A DNA stretch of 31,759 nt from Gnetum montanum (taxonomy: Eukaryota; Streptophyta; Gnetopsida; Gnetales; Gnetaceae): positions 737,852-769,610 of the forward strand of contig MNCI01027444.1 of NCBI GenBank assembly GCA_015680685.1, written 5' to 3'. Both the position numbers and the translations under genes were made by a program. A model generated the notes under the pieces. The model made no database searches, had not been told where the DNA came from, and saw only the letters and a program-made list of their open reading frames with translations. Shown in pieces: positions 1-9,298 of this stretch. Within the stretch, counting starts at the first letter, position 1. Each line of letters begins with the position of its first letter.

Positions 1-116
1 ATTAACCCCAAGTGTTTCTTGTGGTGTTAAGGCATTTAGTCTACGGAGTTCGACCGGATCGCGCGTGCACGCTCATATTCGTATGGTTGAGTGTAGGGGT
101 ACCTCGCCACTCATCA
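1..116 (+). mobile_element. 3' end of an LTR, Ty3/gypsy-like, cut by the window edge
   Basis: These bases closely match the last part of the LTR at 31515-31631: the same run of landmarks (ATTAACCCCAAGTGTT, then GCATTTAGTCT, then CGACCGGATCGCG, then GTAGGGGTACCTCGCCACTC) occurs in the same order, ending in CA at 116. It is therefore the terminal part of an LTR of that family, in + orientation. The primer-binding site expected right after it, clear at 31633, is not recognisable here, so the element's leader is mutated or rearranged. It may be the 5' LTR of the decayed element up to 4142, though that pairing is not certain. Confidence 0.8.
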
Positions 117-178
117 GTATCCCAATTGTTTTAAGGTTACACAATGATTGCTAATCCATGGTCTTATTGTGATTATAG

Positions 179-2938
179 ATGCCACCCAAACAAAAGTGTC
201 TGTAGGAAGGAGAACCATCACAACCATAGGAGAAACAACCTAGAGCTAGAAGGGGTCAACATGAACAAGGCCAAGAACAACAAGAGGTGACCCATGCAAC
301 GAGACCTCTTCATGAGGAGCCCAAAGTGGAATCTATTCAACAGATTCCAAAAGAAGAAGTGCGTACTGAACAATCCCAATGAGGAGAAGCACCTGGACCC
401 ATGCCAAGGCTTAAGGTCACTCTGACTCAAGCTTGCCTAGACATCATCAAGTCCCAATAAATCCAAAGATCAATTCTTCAAGAGATAAACTTCGGGCCAT
501 TTTTGGAAAAAGATCTAGAGGATTTCAAGACACAATTGCAAACCTCTCCTATATGGCCAGCCATCACATCCAGTGGGGAATGGTACATGGGAGAGACCTA
601 TCTCTTTTGAAATAGCTAAAGGCTAGGGTCTGTTGTAAAAATCAAGGACATTCAAGTGTCCTACTCGGTGGAAGCTATTACATAGGCACTGGGGTTGCCA
701 TACATTGGAACATAGTTGGCAAAAATATCAACAAAAAGCAATCCTGAGGCAAAAATGGAATGGACCTAGTGATGCTACAAGGTGAATCATAAGGAGTATG
801 GTGTGCTCACACTGATGGAGCAAATTTATTTCAAGATTACAGCCTATTACCTTAATCCAATGGTGAGGCCAAGTAAGGTGACTACTTTCTCTTCCTGAGC
901 ATGCACCGCTCAAGCTAAAAATTTCCTTTTAATCTTTCATAGCTAATTTATTTAAAAATTGAGAAGCGCTTCAATGAGAACAAATGTGGAAGGAAGATCT
1001 TGCCCTTTCCATGCCTTGTTAGAAAAATTTGCTAAAGGGTAGGCATTGTTTGCTATTGTAATGACACTCTCAAGCATGCTCCCTTGGCCTCATGTGAAAA
1101 AATCATGAAAGAAAAGATACCAACAACCACTCAAGAAGAGGAGTTGCTACCACCACCATCCACTCAAGAGACAACACTGGAGGCCCGCATAGTCCTTGAG
1201 CGTCTACGTCAGATCCGAGAATAGCTCTTAAGCAAATAAGATCAACAAGCAAGAATAAGTGGGATGGATCCATCTATGTATCACCTAGCGATGAGTCACC
1301 TTAACAAGGTGGCCTAAATAGTTAGCCAGATGGAGAGAGGTGGTTCCATTTTCTCTGCCCAAAGAACATAGTTACCTTCCAAGTTGGATCCCACTGCTTA
1401 AGAGGTGATGATGTCATTAGCAACACATCATCTATTCCCAAAAATATCTGAGATTTTCCCCACTTTCTCAGTGAGGTTGGACGAAGGTGAAGAGGCAACT
1501 GTCATGGTGATGCAACACCAAGGGCAAAATACAATAGTAGAAGTGGTGGCTAACCTTGTAGCTGAAGCATTGAATGCACCTATAGAGTCTATACCAGATA
1601 TATCTAAACTCCAAGATATGCAGACATCCATAGGCATGGTCAACAGAAAATTGAACGTAGCCCAACATTAACAACTGTTGGAATGACTAATAGGAACTAG
1701 GCAACCAACTCTGGATATATTTGATCTCCCAAAGAACATCACTACAACCCAGTCGAAATCCAAGGGGCAAATGCATCATCTTGGAAGGGCAACTAGAAAT
1801 GGCCCAAGAGCAAAATCAACGCTTGGCCATGGAGGTTGCTAAACTTCGTGCCTAACTTGCAGAATAAGTAATCCTCAGCTTGGCAACGAAAAGAGATGAA
1901 GCTATCAAACAACTTCAAGAATGATTTCAAAAGGCTAAGGAGGAAGCAATAATTTGCATCTTCAAATAGTCTATGGTAGAAGCTAAAACGCATTCAAGCA
2001 AAAAGGACTTAAATCAGATGCGTCAAGAGAATGAAACATTGACTGCATAAAATCATCGCCTACAAAATGTTGAAGCTCAAAAAGATCAAATGCAAGAGTT
2101 CATTCATTAACAGCAAGAGCAACTTGCCAAAGTCAACACTAAACTAAGGAAATTGGCCATGGAGAATTGCAATCTGTCAATGGAGAACGTACGCACCTTG
2201 TGAAAAAAATTTTCCATCAAGATCATTGTTTAGAAGAATGAAGCTCTCAAACTTTAAAGAGGGAAAAATGACTATAGGGACTAGGTTGGCTTGCAAAAGG
2301 AAATTAATGAAAAACAAATCTAGAAGGCAAAGATGAAAGTGAATGAAGCCCTCTAGCAACTCCAGCAAGGAAGAGAGGTGTGGTAGCTCATCCTTGATGG
2401 GATTGATGTTTACAACAAAGTAGAGATCTACTTAAAGGAGTTGCAGATCGAAGAAATGACAGAGTATATGGAATTGGCCAATCTCCGTTACACAAACTTG
2501 GCAATGCTAACAGCCAAACGACCATGGTCAGAATTTAAGAAGCTAGTGGCTAGCTCATATTTGCTATACGAGGCCAAGTTCAAGCATCTTAAGGACACCA
2601 ATCAAAAGCTTGAGACTGCTAACGTTGAACTTGAAGTTCTCAAAGGGTGATTCATAGATCAATGATCTATCGCTGAGGACCTAGCCAAGTGGATGAATGA
2701 CTACTAGGAGTTAAAGAACATAGTGAAAGCATTCGACATTGGATGCAAAGATTTCACTGCCTGGTTCATCAATGCCAAGGAGTTGTTTCCAACGATCTCA
2801 TGTCCTTGGGATGTGCCCATTCCAACCCACATTGGGAAAGCTGCATGGATGGTTCATGATCCTAGGAGTAAGGAGGAGAAAATGAAGGCACTTCTAGATG
2901 CTTTCCGCTTCCTGCTTGAAGTAGCAAGACAACCGTAG
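179..2938 (+). pseudogene. Decayed long coiled-coil ORF of a non-autonomous LTR element
   Basis: A long coding-like frame starts at ATG 179 (MPPKQK...) just after a splice-acceptor-like GATTATAG. It runs mostly in one frame to about 2938, with a shifted stretch at roughly 1140-1780. It is broken by dozens of stops. Most stand where glutamine is expected: in the coiled-coil part the frame reads RA-stop-LAE-stop, LQE-stop-F, TA-stop-N and AL-stop-QL, with TAG or TAA replacing CAG or CAA. The N-terminal part is Gln/Glu-rich; the 1790-2650 part is heptad-rich and charged (for example KLRKLAMENCNLSMEN, KDTNQKLETANVELEVLK). A conserved-looking tail at 2723-2938 contains FTAWFINAKELFP. I see no protease, reverse transcriptase, RNase H or integrase motif, so this resembles a large non-autonomous LTR element rather than a complete one. 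Family unknown. Confidence 0.6.
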
Positions 2939-3259
2939 CTTCCTCAACCACCACCGATGTGTGAAGCCGATGTAAGGTCCCTCGAAGCCTCAAAAACCAC
3001 CACCTCATGGGACTGTTTGATCTTCTTCAACAAGCTTCACACCATCAAAGAACATGTTGTCCAATTTTTGAAGAGTTGTGTCATGGTGTTCAATTTTGTG
3101 TCCCGAACACCATTTGTTTTGTAATGTGTTGATCCATACACCTAGGCACTCCATTTTTTGTCAAAGTCAGTCAATTTTTTTATTGAAGAAAAGTCAATCA
3201 ATAATCCCATACCTTCCTAATTTTGTAAAAGAACTCAAGGATGAGTTTTCATTCAGTCA

Positions 3260-4142
3260 TGGGAGTATGATGAGTCATCGTTGGTTGGCTACGTCAATGA
3301 GGCCTTGTCAACACATCTTGCCTTATGTCGATGAAGCCCTATTAATGCAATGTCTATCTGTCGCCTATAAATACGTGCCTATTAATCGTATTTATGGAAA
3401 TCTAGATTTCAGTAGCAACAAATCTCTTGCTTTTTTTCCATTCAAAAGTTAGAATTTTTTCCCCCAAGGACCCGCAGCAGGAGTCATTGAGTGTACAGAT
3501 CTTTATTCAAGCATTGTTGTACCTAAGCACAACAATGTGTGCGACAATAAAGATGAGCTTTCTGATAAACCTTGCAGCACTTTGGATAGATTAACTATTT
3601 TATTTATGCATTTAATGTTTTCAATTATTTCGCAAATATTTTCCAGCAATTGAGTTAATGAGGTAATTAAGCTAGATAGATTAAATACATAAGTACGACC
3701 GGTTCGAGCATAACACGTATTCACTTGGTAATCCTAGCAACGTTATCACTTAGTATGCCCAATAGTGTAGCGTTTGGTCGCTCAGCAGTGGATACATGGG
3801 TACGAAAAGTGGGAACGAATACTTATGTTAGGATTAGTTAAATGATTAGTTAATTAGTTAATTAGTTAATTTAGGTTAGTTAATTAAATCCTCTTTTATC
3901 TACATTTCAATCACCCAACTATAAAACATAAAAATGATACAAATCGAATGCCATAGTTACACTTAACCATACCAACGAATGTCACAAGTGTAATTGGGAA
4001 GACAACGATTGACCTTAGGGCTAGATTCACATTCTAAAGGGCTAGTGCACTAGAAACGACAAATTCAATGGAATTCGACCGGATCATGCGTGAACGCTTG
4101 TGATTCATATGGTTGGGCGTAGGGGTACCTCGCTACTCATCA
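3260..4142 (+). mobile_element. Diverged LTR, probably the 3' LTR of the decayed element
   Basis: This stretch aligns in order with the LTR at 30464-31631: TGATGAGTC near the start, a TATAAATA box at 3366-3373, CCCGCAG-AGGAGTC near 3472, a CAATAAAGA-GAGCTTT segment near 3546, a GGGAAGACAACGATT segment near 3997, and the terminal GGTACCTCGC-ACTCATCA ending at 4142. It is about 0.9 kb against about 1.17 kb for the other copy and lacks that copy's internal duplications. No primer-binding site follows, which fits a 3' LTR. The left boundary is approximate; no clear polypurine tract is seen. An (TTAATTAG)n-like run lies at about 3845-3885. Confidence 0.65.
3366..3373 (+). promoter_or_regulatory. 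LTR TATA box
   Basis: TATAAATA, about 105 bp inside the LTR, in the same relative place as the two TATA boxes of the LTR near 30.5 kb. A TGAGTCA-type bZIP core sits about 95 bp upstream, inside a GATGA-G-TCATC inverted repeat. Confidence 0.5.
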
Positions 4143-5029
4143 CAATCCACATGCATATGAATTGACTTGAAGCCTTTATAAATAGACATTCCATGAAAAG
4201 TTGTATCATAGCTTCAAATTTCTTATAGCAAAGGATACACCAGGAAGCCATGGCAAAACCCCATCACTAGAGTTTTTCTAGAGGGAGCATTGCATGATGA
4301 GCCAACAGCCAAGCAAAAAACCTTACCTTTAGTCAATAATGCAACCTCCAAATAAGGTCTCATCCCCTACCTATAAAGACATGAGATCCACTAATGCTTA
4401 TTGATGTTTATTTTAATTAAAATTAGAATTCATTATAATAGTGTTTATTGATGTTAATTGAAATCAAGGTTATTTTACCCACTTGGTTTGGTGGCTATTT
4501 TTTTTAATAAGCAATTTAGAAATTTGCTTTAAAATCCTACTTCCTTTAATCTTTTTTATTCCAATTGCTCTTTTTTTAAATGGTCTGTAATATGTTCTAT
4601 GTTTATTTACAAACTCTTTTTCTAATATGTTAGTAATTGTGAGTTCAGCTATGATGGAGTATCATTATGCTATTGTTTTTTCTCTTAAATTTTTATATTA
4701 TTTCAACTAATTCTTTGGATTTACTTTTTATTTATTTTGCTTAGCATTGTTTTTATAATAGTTTTACTTTTTTCTAAAACTAAATCTAAAATGTTTTTAT
4801 ACTAAAAATCTACATAGTATATGTAGCAAACACTTCATTAATAAAGTTACCAAGTTTCCTTGGTGCTATATAAATTGTAATTTGTCATTTATAATGATTT
4901 TTTTCTAAAACTAAACATTGCAAGAATATGTTATGTTCATCTTCAAATACTCTTTGATTGCGTAAAAGAATGACTATAGGTATACCGCAAGACGTATAAC
5001 CAATAGAGAGTTTAGGAAAATTATATAGG

Positions 5030-5215
5030 GATGTTGGAACCCAAAATAAGTGGAACATAGGTACACTCCAAAATTTATAAAAGTTTATAACTCATTGCTA
5101 CTTAGTAGAATGAGACCTGTGACCTAGAATTACCAAGTGTGACTCGAACTAGAAACCCCTTGCCCAACAACACAATGAGCTAACCTCCCAAGCAACCCCT
5201 TGCCAAATTTGACAT
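5030..5215 (-). repeat. tRNA-derived (SINE-like) repeat, copy 1
   Basis: Read on the minus strand this contains GTTAGCTCATTGTG, resembling a polymerase III box A, then CTAGTTCGAGTC about 30 bases on, resembling box B. A body follows that ends near TTTTGGGTTCCAACATCC. The body resembles the minus strand of 5975-6115. A tRNA-derived SINE is the simplest reading, but the copy is degenerate and I could not fix a poly-A tail or target-site duplication. Confidence 0.35.
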
Positions 5216-5974
5216 TGTAGATGATGGGATATAGGGGTAGATAAATAAGTTGCTTTCTTGTTGATGCCTCCTCTAATGCTACTCAAGTAGAATTGTTGCT
5301 TTCCTAATAGGTTATCTAAGATGTGCAATGGTACCTTGTTTCTTATACTCTTTCATTTCTAAAACTAGTAATTATATCTTTTAGAAATGATTTTTTTATT
5401 TTTTCTTTTTTCCCTACAACTAGTTGTTTTTATTATAGCTTTTATATCTTTTAAAATGAGAATTTTATATTCTATTAGTAAAAAACTGATATTACAATAT
5501 ATTCTATTCATTTGTTGTAAAGAGACCCATTAAAACAAAGGAAGCTAGTTCACCCTAAATTAGGTATATAGCTTTTAGCAAGTTAAATTAAGAGTAATTT
5601 TAATTTTTTATTTTTTAGTAAAATAAATATGCATTTGACAAATAAAATAACATAATTAATTATGCTTCACTCAGTGTTGAAATGCTAACATCTTTTAACT
5701 TTTAAGTCATATTTAAGGGAAATGATTTGTGGTAAATTATACACGTTGAATTGGTGATAGCTCAAGTCTTGCTATATTTGCATTACTTTTGAGGCAGCTT
5801 AAGTAGTTAGTTCATTAGTTAACTAGGGTTAGTTTGAGTCACACTTATGATATCCTAAAGATGTTTTGGATTTCCACACTCCCTTTATACCATATAACCT
5901 ACATTGTCATAGTATATGACTTGTTTAATAAAATAATGACTCATCATTTTGTGGGTGGGAGGAGTAGGTGGAAC

Positions 5975-6115
5975 CCCAGAACCCAACATAATTGTAATAT
6001 AGGGATACTCTAAGATATATAAGTTAGAAATTGCTCACCAGAATCAAACCCATGACTTGGAGCTTTTAAGTCAAGAGTCTTATACGTAAGTTAATAACTC
6101 ATTGTTTAGAATCCA
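5975..6115 (-). repeat. tRNA-derived (SINE-like) repeat, copy 2, more decayed
   Basis: On the minus strand it reads TTAACTTACG (box A-like, decayed) and GTCATGGGTTTGATTC (box B-like; T for C in the TTCGA core), then a body matching copy 1 (AACTTATATATCTTAGAGTA, then ATGTTGGGTTC). Same orientation as copy 1, about 0.9 kb away. The changes from a box B consensus are mostly C-to-T, as expected of a methylated, silenced repeat. Confidence 0.35.
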
Positions 6116-6216
6116 TACACCTTCGTAATAAAACTTGCATCTTCAAGGCTCCCTTGGACAACCGGGAATTTCATTGCTGGGATAAGAACGGGGTTGTTGC
6201 CCGATCTCAAAACAAG

Positions 6217-6267
6217 AATCTCGTCTTGTGGGAAGACAGGCGACGAGATTATGCCTTAACTCGTCTT
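6217..6267. promoter_or_regulatory. Inverted and direct CTCGTC motifs upstream of the reductase gene
   Basis: AATCTCGTC at 6217-6225 is perfectly inverted as GACGAGATT at 6242-6250, and CTCGTCTT occurs at 6220-6227 and again at 6260-6267. This lies 120-170 bp before the start codon, so it may be a promoter element or a 5' leader stem-loop. Function is inference only. Confidence 0.25.
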
Positions 6268-6385
6268 ACGAATAAAATTCTGCAGTGAGGGACTAGGTAC
6301 AAAAGCCTCTGCTTTCCCCATATCGAAACTCATCCAGAAACTGCAAACAAGTTCTACATTCTAAACTTGCAGGAGGATCCCAGAA

Positions 6386-8037
6386 ATGAAAAGAGTGTGC
6401 GTTGTAGGAGCAGCTGGTTACGTTGGATCTCATCTCATCAAAACCCTTTTGCAGAAAGGTTTTACAGTCCACACAACTCTCCGAAACCCTGGTATTATTC
6501 TGTCCACACACATCAGTTTCATCATAACACCTCCGCTGAAATCTAAAATTTCTCATCCCTAGACCTGGATTTTGCAGATGACACACACAAGACACGGCCC
6601 CTTCTAGCTCTGGAAGGAGCCTCTGAGCGACTGAAGCTTTTCATGGCGGATCTCAATCATGAAAATTCATTCGATTCTGCAATACAAGGCTGCCACGGCG
6701 TTTTCTTCCTTGCCAGTCCACTGGATAATGCCCTGTCCGGCTTCTCCGTGGTAAGATTTGCAAGAAATATTTGGAAAATTCATTCACTCACCCACCAAGA
6801 ACAAAGAAAAATATGTTTTTTTTTCTTGTGTTAGATTCCCTGCTTACCCAAAACCCCGATTCAATTTGTACGTTCAGGATGAAGTTGCAGAAGCAGCAGA
6901 GAAGGGAGTAGTGAATGTGCTGAGATCGTGCAGCAGCGCAAAAACTGTGCAGAGAATTGTGTATACTTCATCTAGAGTGGCGGCAGCAAAAATCAACGAA
7001 AATGGAGAGATTATTAATGGACAAGTTGACGGATCATGGTGGACTCCTCTGGACTTTGCGAAGAATTTCAAACTGGTCAGCAGCACAAGAAATTTGCTTA
7101 CAGTTTCTTGTATTTTCCATTGGAATCATTTGTTTCCTGCTGGCTGATATTAGATCTTTTTCATAGCAGCTATACTATATTTACAAAATAGTGGCAGAGC
7201 AGACGGCCCTACGAATTGGGAAAGAAATTGGAATCCAAGTTGTTTCAATCGTGCCGGTCTCAATTGCTGGCTCCGTCATCACCGAAGAGTTTCCTTTCAG
7301 CTGTCTCTTTCTTCTATCTCCGCTGACTGGTACGAATTAAATCTTGTTACTGAAATTCTTGTTCTTTTCTTTAATAATCTGCAATGAAATCGTTCTGGTT
7401 CAAAATGCTTATTGCATTCTTCATCATTAGTTGTTGAAAAATAAGATACATGGAAAAACAGCATATCCTTCTTTCTGGAAGGATGGATTTTCTGTAATGC
7501 AATAGGCCAGTAACCATTTTTTGTGAGACATACTGATCAGTATGGTGGATTAATGACACAATTTGGCAGGAAACAAAGACTTGTTCCAATTACCAAAATC
7601 ACATAGGAAGTTTCTGGGGTCTCTGTCCATTGTGCACATTGATGACGTGTGCGATGCTCATGTTTTTTTAATGGAGCACCCCTCTGCAACTGGTCGGCAC
7701 ATCTGCTCTGCCGTTTCCACATCAATCTCGGAATATGTTGGTTTCCTGCATGGCAGATACCCACATCTCCCATTGAAGATCGGGTGCGTGCTGTGATTTA
7801 TTTAAAAAAAAATTAGACGATTATTTGGTTTGCGATGGTGGAGACTATCTAATTTGAGTTTTGTATTTCAGGATCAAGCCAGAGGACGATGATTATCCAT
7901 TTGCAGAAGCTTCTTCCAAGAAGCTCAAGGAGATGGGCTTTGCGTTCAGACATGGATTAGAAGATATTTTTGATGATTGCGTCAGTGCTGCTCAATCGAA
8001 TGGTTTATTGCCTAGAATTATCCATCCGCAATCATGA
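6386..8037 (+). CDS. NADPH-dependent reductase of the DFR/ANR/vestitone reductase-like SDR family
   Basis: Six exons close in phase: 6386-6491, 6578-6750, 6878-7075, 7167-7329, 7570-7783 and 7872-8037, giving 339 aa, a normal length for the extended SDR (SDR108E) family. Visible features are the N-terminal Rossmann motif [11 protein letters not shown] (about residues 6-16), TLRNP where this family contacts the NADP phosphate, [11 protein letters not shown], a YTSS segment with candidate catalytic Ser124/125, the Tyr162-x-x-x-Lys166 pair (YYIYK), [10 protein letters not shown], and a C-terminal [11 protein letters not shown]. The six-exon plan is the one known for dihydroflavonol reductases. 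The family reduces carbonyls of flavonoids, isoflavonoids, phenylpropanoid-CoAs or related polyketides in the cytosol. The C-terminus and LEGASE region look closest to vestitone and anthocyanidin reductases, but the substrate cannot be assigned. The start is the first ATG before the Rossmann motif. AATAAA follows the stop directly at 8038. Exon 4 has a tandem TAG-CAG acceptor. Confidence 0.9.
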
Positions 8038-9298
8038 AATAAATAGGGGCCTATGCTCTTTTGCACTTTCCCTTCCATGCTGTAGGTTAAACAAACATGT
8101 ATTTATGCTGAAAAGAGAGGTGTTCGCTAAATTGAAAGCTGTTCTCGTTTTTCATTAATACACAATTAAGTATGCATTAGAGGATTCCTTGAAGATTTGC
8201 ATATGCTGCCCACTCGCATGGCTTGTTACCATTTACTTGTTAATCCATTTTTGGCTGACTCTGAGTAAACAGTAGAAAACTATTTACATTTTGCCCATAG
8301 TTTTGAAGTGACAACTCGGTGCTTCTGTTGCATGCTAAATGGAAGTATAATGTACAGAAATAGCGAGACAAGCAAGCAAATGTGTAAATTTGGGAAGACT
8401 TCGCCCATACCATTTCTGTTATCTCTACTTCAACTATGATCATCCTAAATCTTTGCAGTTTCTTGGTTTGATGACATTCCGAAACGTGCTATTCCTCAGG
8501 AGATGACATCTAAAAAATTTTGAACTGATACTCACATAATACCTGCAAATGTTCTTGTTCAGATCTGAAAAGTAAAATGTTGAAAGTAGGACACTAGTAA
8601 AAGATGTGAACTTTGCCGAGTATGATCTGAAAACAGATACAACAAGGTCGCAGCGATATAGCAATATATCTGGAAAAGTTTCGCTTTTAAAAAGCATTCC
8701 CTATGAACCATGCAATCGTATCTAAACATCCATCGTAATATACTATTCTAGTTCATCAAGCCGGTAATGTTAGAGGACAGAAATGTAGCTCTTTTTAAAA
8801 TGTTTCTAATAAAATTCAATCTCAGAGCTTGTTGACCATCACACTGCAAAGCCCTTCAACCTTATATACGGGCTTGGGCTGACAAATTTGACCGAACAAA
8901 TGCAGCCCAAATTTACGAAATTATAAATAGAACCCAAGGGAAACAAAACCTTCGTTACCAAAAACGGCATGCCACCAAATTGGTTAAGCTCGGGTAATAC
9001 CAAAGCAAGGATCAGCACATGCTGATAGATGCCTTAAAATTCAAAATTGTTTTTCAGAATACAACAGTCGGGCAAATATCTACTATAGGTACTAGGCTGC
9101 AAAAAGATGTCAAAATATCCATCATAATCCAGATGACGTAGAATTGCATTGTTGGGAACTCAGTGCAACCCTGTAACAAAGCAAACAAACATAAACTGTC
9201 AGAGTTTGAGATTTAAATGCAGAACCTTAGAATTCTCTACTACTAGAATACTGGAACCAAAACCTGCAATATAAGCAGGGCACATTGGCAGGCGAAAT
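8038..9298. other. Convergent intergenic region: 3' ends of the reductase and SIR genes
   Basis: No coding frame of note. The + strand should hold the reductase 3' UTR (AATAAA at 8038-8043). The minus strand should hold the SIR 3' UTR; an AATAAA overlaps its stop codon on that strand (9299-9304). The two genes are transcribed towards each other across about 1.26 kb. I see nothing else here. Confidence 0.6.

Larger units (their letters stand above)
4143..6385. other. AT-rich intergenic DNA with dispersed repeat fragments
   Basis: No open gene is recognisable. The stretch is AT-rich with long T runs. At 4172-4180 a TTTATAAATAG box precedes ATGGCAAAACC at about 4249, which opens only six codons; this may be the remains of a promoter and first exon. 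Two diverged copies of one repeat lie near 5030-5215 and 5975-6115 and are listed separately. The last 200 bp should contain the promoter and 5' leader of the reductase gene that starts at 6386. Confidence 0.5.

Noticed and set aside
3078-3452. 124-codon + strand ORF
   Set aside because: Spans the end of the decayed internal region and the start of the LTR, across the TATA box; not a plausible protein.
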